Shown here: piece after piece, positions 50,588 to 59,758 of the stretch
Layout: each line of letters starts with the position of its first letter
Position numbering within the stretch: the stretch's first letter is position 1
Assembly (NCBI RefSeq): GCF_035958815.1
Contig: NZ_CP108383.1
Span: forward strand, 558,001-622,000
DNA length: 64,000 bases
Direction: 5' to 3'
From: Nocardia sp. NBC_01327
GTDB lineage: Bacteria; Actinomycetota; Actinomycetes; Mycobacteriales; Mycobacteriaceae
Notes under the pieces: generated by a model
What the model was told of the DNA's origin: nothing
The model's database searches: none
The model's input: the letters and a program-made list of their open reading frames with translations, nothing else
Position numbers and translations under genes: made by a program

Positions 50588-52456
50588 GTGCGAGGAATCG
50601 GGTCTCGCGGCGATACCCGAACACGGGTGCGGGCGGCATCGGCGCTGGCGACAGCAATGGTCATGGCTCGGACCACCGGGGCGTTCTACGTCATGGGTGG
50701 GGTGCTTGGTCTGGTTATCACAGCCGTCGCCCCGGGTGATGAGGGAAATCGGCCGCTCGTCGGCAGTGCTGCTTTTGTTGCGCTTTTGCTCGGTCTCAGT
50801 CTGCTGATCTGGGGTCCGCGACTGCCGCATTCGGTCCATCACGTGTATGTGGCGATTGCGACGGTGCTGGTGACCGTTGCGGTGCACTGGTTCCCGAATA
50901 CGGTCGGCGCGATCAGCCTGGCCGCGTTCTATGTCTTCGTGGCCACCGATGCGGCGATTTTCTTCGCCTGGAAATGGCTGGGCGCGCATATAGCTTTCGC
51001 GGTGGTGTGCTGCCTGTGGGTGGTGCCCTCGCGCGGGCTGCCGTGGTGGTCGGGCCTGATTCCGGCGGGTATCACGGTCGGAATCGGCATTGTGGTCGGC
51101 ATTCTCACGCGCATGGCTTCGGACGCGGATATCGATGTGCTGACGGGTCTGTTGAACAGGCGTGGTTTCGATCGCGCGCTGGCCAATGCCATCGGGCATG
51201 CCACCCGCACCGGGCAGAGCCTGTCGCTGGTACTGGTCGACCTGGATCGTTTCCAGAAGATCAATGATCATCTGGGTCATCGCGCCGGTGACGCCGTGCT
51301 GCAGCGGGTGGGCGATACCTGGCAGAAATTGCTGACGCCGGAGCAGCGCCTGGCGCGTTACGGCGGTGACGCTTTCGCGGTGCTGCTGCCGAATTCGACC
51401 GAGCAGGCCGCGATTCTGCTGACCGAGCAGCTGCGCGCGGCGGTGACCACCGGATGTTCGGCGGGTGTGACCTCCTGGCAGCCGGGCGAATCCGGTTCGC
51501 TGCTGGTCAGTCGCGCCGATGTGGGTCTGTACCGGGCCAAGCAGGCCGGTCGCAATCGCACGGTGCTGGAGTCCTCGCGGCAGTTGCCGCTGGCGGTGGA
51601 GCTACGCGAGGCCATCGATCAGGGCACCCTGGACGTGCAGTATCAGCCGATCGTGAGCCTCTCCGACGGCGCGACCCGCGCGGTCGGGGTCGAGGCGCTG
51701 CTGCGCTGGTCCTCCCACGCACAACCGGATGTGACCACCGAGGGCCTGATCCGGGTGGCCGAGGAATACGACCTCATCTCCGATCTGGACGAGTTGGTAC
51801 TGCGCCGGGCCTGCGCGGACGCGACCCGCCTGCAGGAGACCTTCGCCCAGCTGGATCTGACGCTGAACGTGAATGTGAGCGGCCTGGAATTGGCCGAAAC
51901 CGAGTACGCGGACCGGGTTTCCGGCATTCTCGCCGATACCGGCTGGCCGGCGAATCAGCTGGTCCTCGAGGTCACCGAGAGCGAGATCGCCGCCGAGTCG
52001 GAGACTGCCATCGCGAATCTGCACAAGCTCCGCGAGACCGGTGTGCGCATTGCCATCGACGATTTCGGTACCGGCTATTCGTCTTTGAGCCGTTTGGCCA
52101 CCCTGCCCAGCGACATTCTGAAGGTGGATCAATCCTTCGTGGCCGCCATCCGCTCCGATTCCCCGGCGCCGCCGCTGCTCGGAGTGATTGCGGCACTGAG
52201 TAAATCGCTGGATCTGCAGGTGATCGCCGAGGGCGTCGAGACCGAGTACCAGGCGGCGGTGCTGACCGAACTCGGTTTCGCGCTCGCCCAGGGCTACCAC
52301 TACAGCGATTCGCATCCGGTGTCCGAACTCATCAATGATCTGAACGACCGCCACGGCCTGGTCGGCGCGACAGTCCCCGATCACGAGCCGAACACCAATG
52401 GCTGGATTCCGCTCGACAATCCGTTTGACCCAGGCGTGCCCGGCGCGCAGAGTTGA
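50588..52456 (+). CDS. Membrane GGDEF-EAL protein, probable c-di-GMP phosphodiesterase
   Basis: GTG 50588 gives 622 residues; ATG 50660 is an alternative. Six or so membrane helices (about residues 20-185) precede a GGDEF domain whose signature reads GGDAF (51362-51376), which should not support cyclase activity. The EAL domain has its residues in place: GVEALLRW, NVNVSG, VTESE, DDFGTGYSS, KVDQSF, AEGVET and AQGYHYS. It therefore most likely breaks down c-di-GMP, with the first domain perhaps sensing GTP. Confidence 0.92.
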   Translation: MRGIGSRGDTRTRVRAASALATAMVMARTTGAFYVMGGVLGLVITAVAPGDEGNRPLVGSAAFVALLLGLSLLIWGPRLPHSVHHVYVAIATVLVTVAVHWFPNTVGAISLAAFYVFVATDAAIFFAWKWLGAHIAFAVVCCLWVVPSRGLPWWSGLIPAGITVGIGIVVGILTRMASDADIDVLTGLLNRRGFDRALANAIGHATRTGQSLSLVLVDLDRFQKINDHLGHRAGDAVLQRVGDTWQKLLTPEQRLARYGGDAFAVLLPNSTEQAAILLTEQLRAAVTTGCSAGVTSWQPGESGSLLVSRADVGLYRAKQAGRNRTVLESSRQLPLAVELREAIDQGTLDVQYQPIVSLSDGATRAVGVEALLRWSSHAQPDVTTEGLIRVAEEYDLISDLDELVLRRACADATRLQETFAQLDLTLNVNVSGLELAETEYADRVSGILADTGWPANQLVLEVTESEIAAESETAIANLHKLRETGVRIAIDDFGTGYSSLSRLATLPSDILKVDQSFVAAIRSDSPAPPLLGVIAALSKSLDLQVIAEGVETEYQAAVLTELGFALAQGYHYSDSHPVSELINDLNDRHGLVGATVPDHEPNTNGWIPLDNPFDPGVPGAQS

Positions 52457-52573
52457 CCTATGCGCATGCTGATCTACGCCTGTTGATCCCGGCTCTCCTC
52501 CCGAGCTAGTCGCGCCTTCGTCTCGGGCGCGGCCGCCATCCGAGCACGTCATGGTGCCGATCCGGCCAGGCTC

Positions 52574-53932
52574 GTGCGCCGCGGCCGCCCCGGCGCCGAT
52601 CCCCTTCGCAGCCTGACTCTGCGTGCAGTGCTGTTCGCCTTCTCCGCGGACCTGATCCCGCTCTATGCCCTCTACGCTCTGCTTTTCGCCGATCACGGCC
52701 TCAGCACCGCGCAGATCTCCTCCCTGCTGGCCATCTGGTCGGCCACCTCGTTCGTGCTCGAGGTCCCCTCCGGCGCCTGGGCCGATACGGTTTCCCGCCG
52801 CGCCCTGCTGATCGGCTCCGGCGCGCTGCTGGTCGCGGCGTTCTCGTCCTGGACCCTTTTCCCGTCGTATGCCGGTTTCGCCCTGGGCTTCGTGCTCTGG
52901 GGCGCCTCCGGTTCGCTCCGCTCGGGCACCTTCGAAGCCCTGCTGTACGACGATCTCGCCGCCCGCTCCGCCACGTCGAGCTATCCCCGTATCACCGGTT
53001 ACGCGCGGGCCGCCGCGGAATCCGGTGCGCTGGTGGGCATTCTGGCGGCGGCCCCGCTGTACGCCTGGGGCGGCTACGCGCTGATCGGCTGGTCGAGTGT
53101 GGCCATCGCCGCACTGCACATGTGCACCGCCGCAGCGCTTCCCGCGGCGCCGAAGACAGTGTCCGCCAGCGACATAGAGGAGCTCGCGGAAGCCTCGCCA
53201 CCCGATGCCGATGCGCTCCCGCCGGTTTCGGGCTCGCCGCTGCCGCGCGGTGAGGGTGAGCCGGCCCCATTCGAACGGGACCCCGCTGACGGGCAGGCGG
53301 GTGTGCGGTACCTGCGCATGCTGCGCTCCGGACTGCGAGAGTCCCTGCGGATCCGCATGATTCGCCGAGGTCTGCTGCTCGCCGCCATGTTGAACGGCAT
53401 TACCGCCTTCGACGAGTACTTCGCGCTGCTGGCAGGCAATGCCGGTGTCGCACCGTCGATTACGCCGCTGCTGGTAGGTCTGACGGTGGCGGGTGGTCTG
53501 GCCGGTACCGCCCTGGCAGGGCGTACCGAGAATATGAGTCCGCGTGTGATAGCCGCAGCCCTCCTCATCGGCGGCGTGCTGTTCATCGGCGGCGCGCTGT
53601 TGGCGGGGCTCGCCGCCGGTCACCCGGATGCCGTGTATGTCCTGACAGCCGTGGGCTTTTCAGCGATCGGCGTGGCCTACGGTATCGACTACAACGCCGA
53701 GGTGGTGGCCGCCGCCCGGTTGCAGGACGCCATCGAGGGTCCGGCACGTGCGACGGTGACCTCGGTCGGCGGTTTCCTCACCGAGCTGATGGCCTTGGCC
53801 GTCTTCGGTTGTGTCGGCCTGGCTTCGGTGTGGCTGCCGATCCCGCCGACGGTTGCGCTGCTGGGCGTCCCGCTACTGGTGATCGCCGCCTTGTTCCCGG
53901 CCTGGCTGCCGCGTGCCGGTTCAGACGACTGA
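52574..53932 (+). CDS. MFS transporter
   Basis: From GTG 52574 the protein has 452 residues and about 12 membrane helices. ADTVSRRALLIGSG is the typical MFS loop 2-3 motif, and a long hydrophilic loop (about residues 195-255) splits the halves. The substrate is unknown; efflux is likely. Its end overlaps the convergent gene by 12 bases. Confidence 0.88.
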   Translation: MRRGRPGADPLRSLTLRAVLFAFSADLIPLYALYALLFADHGLSTAQISSLLAIWSATSFVLEVPSGAWADTVSRRALLIGSGALLVAAFSSWTLFPSYAGFALGFVLWGASGSLRSGTFEALLYDDLAARSATSSYPRITGYARAAAESGALVGILAAAPLYAWGGYALIGWSSVAIAALHMCTAAALPAAPKTVSASDIEELAEASPPDADALPPVSGSPLPRGEGEPAPFERDPADGQAGVRYLRMLRSGLRESLRIRMIRRGLLLAAMLNGITAFDEYFALLAGNAGVAPSITPLLVGLTVAGGLAGTALAGRTENMSPRVIAAALLIGGVLFIGGALLAGLAAGHPDAVYVLTAVGFSAIGVAYGIDYNAEVVAAARLQDAIEGPARATVTSVGGFLTELMALAVFGCVGLASVWLPIPPTVALLGVPLLVIAALFPAWLPRAGSDD

Positions 53933-54628
53933 CGGTCGAGTGAGACTCGACCACAGCACCCCGCCCTGCGCGGCGAAACGTCGCGCGAGTTCGCGCCGCG
54001 CCTCATCGTCGCCCATCGAATTGTGCACGCAGAAATGACCTTCCGCGACGGTCAGCACCTTCACATTGATCAGGCGGATGGCGGAGAGCGGTCCGCGCAC
54101 CGCCGCGGGTAGTTCGTCATCCACCAGACCGAGCATGACCACGAGGGCGCCGTTCTCGTCCAGATAGGTATCGGCCGCCTCGCCGGGCAGCCGCGCCTCG
54201 TCGAGCTGAATGGTGATGATCCTGTGCCGATCCAGCATATCGGGGACCTGGAAGCCGTACTGCGCCACCAGATTCGAGACTGTCATGACGGTCTGACCCA
54301 GCCAGGAGGTAGCGACCGTGAGCGTATCGCTGTCGATATGAATATCGGGCGAGATACCGAACACCTCGAGCTCGTACCCATTCGTCGGCTCCGCATCGTC
54401 CCACTCCGTCGGATCGGCGAGCCCGCTACTGGCCACCAGCAGCGCATCCTCCCGCCGGACAATGGCATGCGCCTGCCGCACCGCCGGCCAACTGGGCCCA
54501 CCCAGAAACGAGGGATTGATCAAATGGGCGATCACATCGACATCGGGCGTCCCCCAGGATTCCCACGCGGAGCTCAGCACCCGGCACGTCTCAGCGGCAT
54601 ACGTCTCGCCGACGATAGATTCGGTCAC
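53921..54628 (-). CDS. Hypothetical protein, possibly SUFU-like domain
   Basis: From GTG 54628 the protein has 235 residues and no membrane segment. DALLVASSGLADPTEWDD and NGYELEVFGIS resemble the bacterial suppressor-of-fused (SUFU) domain, but the likeness is weak and I would not rely on it. ATG- or GTG-initiated longer forms (to 54703) lack support. Confidence 0.6.
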   Translation of the reverse strand: MTESIVGETYAAETCRVLSSAWESWGTPDVDVIAHLINPSFLGGPSWPAVRQAHAIVRREDALLVASSGLADPTEWDDAEPTNGYELEVFGISPDIHIDSDTLTVATSWLGQTVMTVSNLVAQYGFQVPDMLDRHRIITIQLDEARLPGEAADTYLDENGALVVMLGLVDDELPAAVRGPLSAIRLINVKVLTVAEGHFCVHNSMGDDEARRELARRFAAQGGVLWSSLTRPSVV

Positions 54629-54871
54629 GTCCCTAACGTAATCCACTCCACCCCAACAACTCCCGTCCCGCCAACCGCCCCTCTCCGCGTATTCCTCCCC
54701 CACCTGGGCAGTTGTTCACCAGGAACTGGTTGCGGATTCTTCTCGGCCGATGCCGCCACCAGTTCCTGATGATCTTGAAAGTCTGTTGTGGTTCGGGCTG
54801 CACGGCCCGACGTTGTCGGTCGCTCGGTATGGCAGCGCGTGTCGCGCGGGCGAGCGGGGAGAATCTGGCGA

Positions 54872-55819
54872 ATGGTGATGCGGCGGCGAGTGGGGTTGGT
54901 GCTGGGGGGTGGTATCGGCGCGGGGGTGGCGGTACAGGCGCGGGTGAACGGGGTGCTGGGGGAGCGGTTGCAGGATGGGGTGGCGGCGGCGGTGATCAGT
55001 TTCGGGGTGGGATTGGTGCTGGTGGGGGTCGGATGCGTGGGCAGTGGGCGGTTGCGGGCGGGGGTCGGCCGGGCGTGGGCGGCGCTGCGGGCGGGGGAGT
55101 TGCGGTGGTGGCAGCTGCTGGGCGGGTTGTGCGGGGCGTTCTTTGTTGCCTGCCAGGGACTTACCGTCGCGGCGATCGGGGTTACCGCATTCACGGTGGC
55201 GGCGGTGGCGGGCCAGGTGACGAGCAGTCTGGTTGTCGACCGCCTGGGGGTGGGCCCGCGCGGCCGGACGCCGGTGACCCTATTGCGTTCCGTGGGAGCG
55301 GGATTGGCGCTGGTCGCGGTGCTCGTATCGGTCATCGGGCGAACCGATGAGGCCGGCGGTCTTTCGGCGCCGGAGGCATTCCGGGGCGTCCCGCACGTAT
55401 TGCTCGTTCTGCTCCCGCTGATCGCCGGCGCCGGGACGGCGTGGCAGCAGGCAGTGAACGGCCGAGTGGGTGCGGTCGGTGGTCCGCAGTCGGCGACGCT
55501 CGCCAATTTTGTGACCGGGTGTGCGGCACTGCTGCTGGTCGAGGCTGCGGTGATCGCCGGGAGTGGTTGGCCCGGCGGGTTTCCCAGCGAGCCCTGGCTG
55601 TACCTCGGCGGTGTCATCGGAGTGGTGTTCATCGCGCTGGCTGTCGTGGTGGTGCGCTGGATCGGAGTGCTGCTGCTCGGGCTCACCTCGGTGGCCGGTC
55701 AGCTGCTGATGTCGCTGCTGCTCGATGTGGTCGCACCGACCGGGGCGGGAGTTTCCGCGCTGGCGGTGGTCGGCTGTGCGCTCACCTTTGTCGCGGTAGC
55801 GGTGGCCGCGCGCACTTGA
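54872..55819 (+). CDS. DMT family transporter (YdcZ/DUF606-like)
   Basis: ATG 54872 has GGGGAG nine bases upstream and gives 315 residues. About ten membrane helices appear in two similar halves (GAGVAVQARVNGVLGERL and GAGTAWQQAVNGRVG), as in the YdcZ type of drug/metabolite transporters. The substrate is unknown. Confidence 0.85.
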   Translation: MVMRRRVGLVLGGGIGAGVAVQARVNGVLGERLQDGVAAAVISFGVGLVLVGVGCVGSGRLRAGVGRAWAALRAGELRWWQLLGGLCGAFFVACQGLTVAAIGVTAFTVAAVAGQVTSSLVVDRLGVGPRGRTPVTLLRSVGAGLALVAVLVSVIGRTDEAGGLSAPEAFRGVPHVLLVLLPLIAGAGTAWQQAVNGRVGAVGGPQSATLANFVTGCAALLLVEAAVIAGSGWPGGFPSEPWLYLGGVIGVVFIALAVVVVRWIGVLLLGLTSVAGQLLMSLLLDVVAPTGAGVSALAVVGCALTFVAVAVAART

Positions 55820-55915
55820 CCGAACGGTCGGTGTGCTTCTCCGTCCCGAACATCTTCGAAAACTGTTCGTGTCATTATGGTTTGGGCCACTCCCGCGCTG
55901 TGTCATCGTGCGAAT

Positions 55916-56947
55916 ATGACGATCGAATACGGAGTGTGGGGGCTACGGCTGGCGCTCGGTGTGGTGTTCGGGCTGTCGGCGGCGGGGAAATTCGCCGATC
56001 TCGCGGGCACGCGGACGGCGGTGGGGGAGTTCGGGATTCCGCTGCGCTGGGTACCCGCCACCGCATGGGGCCTGCCGGTGGCGGAGGCGGCCGTCGCCGC
56101 GGGACTACTGCCACCGTGGACGGCCGCCCCCACCGCGCTGGTGGCGGTGCTGCTGCTCCTGGTGTTCTCGGGCGCGGTGGCGCGATTGCTGCGACAGGGA
56201 AAACACCCGGCGTGTTCGTGCTTCGGCGCGGCGAGTTCGGCACCCATCGGCGTGCGGACGCTGGTGCGCAATGCAGTCCTGCTACTGCTCGCGGTGGCCG
56301 TAGTGGCTGGTGCGCTGCGATATTCGCATATCCCCGAGGTCCTGCCGATGGATCGCGCCGTCGGCATGGCGGTGGTCGCCGTATTCGCGGCTGCCCTGGC
56401 ATGGCTGTGGAGCGAGGTGCGGGCATTGCGAAGGCGCCTGGATCAGCAGGCGCTGTCGGCACTGGGTGCGGAGGGCTTGCCGGTAGGCGCGGTGGCGCCG
56501 GAGTTCGAATTGCTGAATATGTCGGGCGGCCGGACGAACCTGGAATCCCTGCTGTCCTCCGGCCGTGCGCTGCTGCTGGTATTCGTCCACCCCGGCTGTG
56601 AGATGTGTGCCGCGCTGGCCCGCGAATTGCCGCGCTGGCAGGTGCGTTCGGCGGATGCACTGACAGTCGCGGTGCTCGGCAACGGCGAGGTCGAGCCACA
56701 TGCGGTGTGGGCGCGGGAGCAGAGGCTGGGCGATATCCCCATGCTGGTGCAGCAGGGCAATGAGGCGGCGCTGCGGTATCGGGTGCGGGGTACACCGTCC
56801 GGGGTGCTGATCACGGGGGACGGGAAGATCGCGGCCCCGGTGGCGCGCGGTGCGATGGCGATTCGCGATCTGATCGGCCTGGCGAAACCGACTGCCCCGC
56901 AAATTGGACCTCGGCGAAACGGTCGATTGGTACCGAATTCGCCATAG
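55916..56947 (+). CDS. MauE - thioredoxin-like fusion, membrane redox protein
   Basis: From ATG 55916 the protein has 343 residues. Residues 1-175 are a MauE-type domain with four to five membrane helices and the ACSCFG cysteine pair. Residues 195-325 are a peroxiredoxin/TlpA-like fold with HPGCEMCAALARELP (CxxC active site) and RGTPSGVLI (cis-Pro). MauE and MauD serve separately in methylamine dehydrogenase maturation; here both are in one chain, suggesting electron transfer through the membrane to an exported or membrane-bound thiol target. Confidence 0.88.
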   Translation: MTIEYGVWGLRLALGVVFGLSAAGKFADLAGTRTAVGEFGIPLRWVPATAWGLPVAEAAVAAGLLPPWTAAPTALVAVLLLLVFSGAVARLLRQGKHPACSCFGAASSAPIGVRTLVRNAVLLLLAVAVVAGALRYSHIPEVLPMDRAVGMAVVAVFAAALAWLWSEVRALRRRLDQQALSALGAEGLPVGAVAPEFELLNMSGGRTNLESLLSSGRALLLVFVHPGCEMCAALARELPRWQVRSADALTVAVLGNGEVEPHAVWAREQRLGDIPMLVQQGNEAALRYRVRGTPSGVLITGDGKIAAPVARGAMAIRDLIGLAKPTAPQIGPRRNGRLVPNSP

Positions 56948-57101
56948 ATACCCGGGTCGACTCGGCGAGGGCCCCGAGAAACGGTCCGGTCTCTTAATTC
57001 GCTTGTTACGCAATCGATTTCGGACGATCGTGCGCTTCGATGCACTTACCATCAAGAGGCAGGTGCTTTTCGTTTCGATCGCTCGGCCGAGAGGAAATGT
57101 C

Positions 57102-57455
57102 ATGGCCTACTTCGCATTTACCGATTACTCCGGCAAGGAATTCGTTTTCAAGCTGACCAATGATCAGCGTATTGCCGAGGCTCGCCGGATCCTGTCCGGG
57201 GAGGAGACGATGTCGATCCATGTGCTCGGGCGGATCCGGAAGCGGCAGGAAGCCTACAACCCGGGTTGGAGCTTCTCCCTCGATCCGGACACCATCAGCT
57301 TCTTCACCATGGCGATCGAGGTGTGCGACTCCAGCATCGAGTACACCGAAGACCATCTCGATGAGGCCTGTGGCGCTTTCCTGCCGGGCTGCATGTGGTG
57401 TCCGTGGTCTTCACGTCTCACCCGGGAACTGCAGGACTCGGACGTGCAGGGCTGA
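57102..57455 (+). CDS. BP74-like domain protein
   Basis: ATG 57102 has GAGGAAA four bases upstream and gives 117 residues with no signal peptide. FTDYSGKEFVFKLTND, IAEARRILSGEE, IHVLGRI, WSFSLDPDTISFFTMAIEVCD and FLPGCMWCPWSSRL match the BP74 N-terminal domain known from a Dictyostelium calmodulin-binding protein and some bacteria. Cysteines lie at residues 75, 90, 97 and 100. The function in bacteria is unknown. It is 154 bases downstream of the MauE-thioredoxin gene. Confidence 0.75.
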   Translation: MAYFAFTDYSGKEFVFKLTNDQRIAEARRILSGEETMSIHVLGRIRKRQEAYNPGWSFSLDPDTISFFTMAIEVCDSSIEYTEDHLDEACGAFLPGCMWCPWSSRLTRELQDSDVQG

Positions 57456-57468
57456 CCTTCGAGTTACC

Positions 57469-57506
57469 GCTTCCGGCCGGCACCGGCATCGGTACCGGCC
57501 GGAAAG
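57469..57506. terminator. Terminator between the BP74-like and Rieske genes
   Basis: TTCCGGCCGG-C-ACCG pairs with CGGT-A-CCGGCCGGAA with one mismatch, around a four-base loop, between converging genes. Confidence 0.75.
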
Positions 57507-57510
57507 CACG

Positions 57511-59055
57511 TCAGGCGTCGATTTTCCGCGAGCGCAGCTCATGCCCCTTGGAGGTCTTGCAGCGCCCGGATTCCAGATCCCACTGCCACCCGTGCAGATT
57601 GCAGGTGAGCGTATTGCCCTCCACCACACCGAATTTCGACAGATCGGCCTTCAGGTGCGGGCAGCGCCGCTGTATTTCCCAGCCGTCGAGTTCCGTCGAG
57701 GCCGAATCGTCGTGCGCCTCGGAGAACCAGCCGTCGGCGTAGGCGATGCGCTCGTCGGTGAGGCATTTGAAGAATGTGTAGAGGAATTCGTTGTATCCGC
57801 CGATGCGCCAGGTGGTGAAGCGCGTCGACAGGAAAATGGTGTTGACCCAGTCGGGCTCGTTATCGCGCAGTACGGTGCGCACCAGCTGCGGGTCGATACG
57901 GAACCCGTAGCGCTGCTTGCCTTCTCCCTCGATCGGCGCCCGCACAATGCGCTTGGGGAAGTCCAGCACCACGGTCTCCTCGCCCATGACCAGGGCGACC
58001 GTATAACCGATGCCGTCGCAGATGAGGTCGCTCTGCGCCATGATCGGCTCGAACAGCTCCCGCAGCTGCGGCAGCAGTGGTCCCTCTCCCGTTGCCCAGG
58101 AAGCCTTTTCGGCGGCGAGCACGGGCGCCATGCGTTCCGCCATAGCGGCGATATAGGCGGCCTTGTCGCCGTAGACGGTATCCGGATCGACCGGATGTGT
58201 CAGCGCCGAGAGTTCCTTACCGCGCAGATCGGCGGTCGAACCGGGCAGCATGAGCAGCCCGCCCTCATTGCCGTGAATCCGCATCTGCTCCAGGAACACG
58301 ATCTGATCGGGGAAGATATTGCCTTCATCGCCGCGATCGTCATTGAGATAGCGCAGTTCGTCGTCGAGGAACACCGGCGGCCCGGCGGACGGCACCACCC
58401 AGGTGGCTCCGACCTGTTCGATATAGGACCGGCACCGGTCCATACCGCGCTGCCGCTTCTGCTTGCCGAAGTTGGACTTGGTCTTGGCCGGAATGTCGTA
58501 GACCATCGGGTACCAGATGGCGCCGGAGTACTGCAGCAGGTGGATATCCACATGCCCGAACGAATCGTGCAGCACATCCATATCGACGGGCCGGGCGTCG
58601 TTCATGTTGAAGCACACGGTTTCACCGTCGGCGATGACGATGCCGGAGTCGCCGATGGGCCCGTCGGCGGGCGCGCGCAGCGCGATGATCATGATGTCGA
58701 GCTCACCGCCCGGACCGGTGATCGTGTGCTTGACCGAATCCTCGGTCTCGAAGAACCTGTGGAAGCCCAGCGCCTCGAGCTCCCGCTTCAGATCCGGCAC
58801 CGGATAGTCCGGCAGCAGGACCGTGGCGTCCTTATTGACCTTGTCCGCCAAATGCTTCGCGTCGAAGTGATCGCGGTGCAGGTGCGATACGTACAGGAAA
58901 TCGCAGTTGCCGAGGTCGTCCCAATCCAACTGCGTATTGTCCGGGAACGGGAACCAGGACGCGAAATACGCCGGGTTGACCCAGGGATCGCACAGGATCG
59001 TCCCCGCTGCGGTTCGAATATGGAATCCGGCGTGTCCGACGCTGGTGATCTGCAC
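57511..59055 (-). CDS. Metallo-beta-lactamase fold / Rieske [2Fe-2S] oxidoreductase
   Basis: The 514-residue protein has an N-terminal MBL-fold domain (residues 1-270) with SHLHRDHFD as the metal-binding motif. The C-terminal Rieske domain has CPHLKADL and CNLHGWQWD as the Cys-x-His and Cys-x2-His ligand pairs. The same order occurs in CMP-Neu5Ac hydroxylase and in M. tuberculosis Rv3818. A monooxygenase role is likely; the substrate is unknown. Confidence 0.92.
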   Translation of the reverse strand: MQITSVGHAGFHIRTAAGTILCDPWVNPAYFASWFPFPDNTQLDWDDLGNCDFLYVSHLHRDHFDAKHLADKVNKDATVLLPDYPVPDLKRELEALGFHRFFETEDSVKHTITGPGGELDIMIIALRAPADGPIGDSGIVIADGETVCFNMNDARPVDMDVLHDSFGHVDIHLLQYSGAIWYPMVYDIPAKTKSNFGKQKRQRGMDRCRSYIEQVGATWVVPSAGPPVFLDDELRYLNDDRGDEGNIFPDQIVFLEQMRIHGNEGGLLMLPGSTADLRGKELSALTHPVDPDTVYGDKAAYIAAMAERMAPVLAAEKASWATGEGPLLPQLRELFEPIMAQSDLICDGIGYTVALVMGEETVVLDFPKRIVRAPIEGEGKQRYGFRIDPQLVRTVLRDNEPDWVNTIFLSTRFTTWRIGGYNEFLYTFFKCLTDERIAYADGWFSEAHDDSASTELDGWEIQRRCPHLKADLSKFGVVEGNTLTCNLHGWQWDLESGRCKTSKGHELRSRKIDA

Positions 59056-59099
59056 GAGCTGCTTCCTCCTCGACCGTTACCAGCCACCCAGCGTACTGG

Positions 59100-59678
59100 C
59101 TACTCCGAGACGTCGCCGATGCAGTAACCCTCGGTGCCGGACTTCAGGGTGAATGTCCGGTTTTGTGTGTTTCCGGCACGGTCCGTCACGGATGCCGTGA
59201 CGCTGATATAGCCGTCACGGAGTGATTCGGACTTCATCGAATCCTCTCCGAAGGACTTGAGCCGGGGGAGACCGGCCTGATTCACGGCGAGCGGCGGGGC
59301 GGTGAAGGTGCCGGTGCCTTCCGGATCCCAGGCGCGCGGGGTCGCGGCGCAGACCAGCGGACTTCCGCTCTCCTGATCAGCCGGATCCGGAATCCCGGTC
59401 AGCCGCGACAGATAGCGCCGCACCGTGCTGACGGCAGCGACGGATTCGGGGTCGGGCGTGGCGGCCGCGGAGGTGGTCGGCGGCGCGGGCGCGAGGGCGA
59501 CCGAGGTGCTCGTCACGGTCGCCGACGCAGCCGGCTTATCGGATTTGGTGCTGTAATCGGTGCCCTCGATACCGACGTTCGAATCGCAACCGCTGCTCAG
59601 GCAGGCGATTGCCACTGCGGCACTTCCGACCAGTCCCTTGCGAAGGGCGTCACGCAGTCCTGTTCGGGTGTTCTCCAC
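59100..59678 (-). CDS. Putative lipoprotein
   Basis: The 192-residue protein has a signal peptide ending CLSSGCDSN, an imperfect lipobox with Cys31. A Thr/Ser/Pro/Ala-rich linker (about 50-80) and a small Cys-containing domain (CAATPRAW, GYCIGDV) follow. No family is recognised. It diverges from the acyltransferase gene. Confidence 0.75.
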   Translation of the reverse strand: MENTRTGLRDALRKGLVGSAAVAIACLSSGCDSNVGIEGTDYSTKSDKPAASATVTSTSVALAPAPPTTSAAATPDPESVAAVSTVRRYLSRLTGIPDPADQESGSPLVCAATPRAWDPEGTGTFTAPPLAVNQAGLPRLKSFGEDSMKSESLRDGYISVTASVTDRAGNTQNRTFTLKSGTEGYCIGDVSE

Positions 59679-59758
59679 TCGGACGAACCTCTTTCGTGTC
59701 TTCGGTTGTTGCCTGGGTCACTGGTGCTCACCGGCGTTGCGACTACGCTAGCGGAATT

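Noticed and set aside
50573..50591. TTAGGCTAGGC half of an iron box just before the GGDEF-EAL gene
   Set aside because: Only the left half matches; the right half bears no likeness to the consensus.
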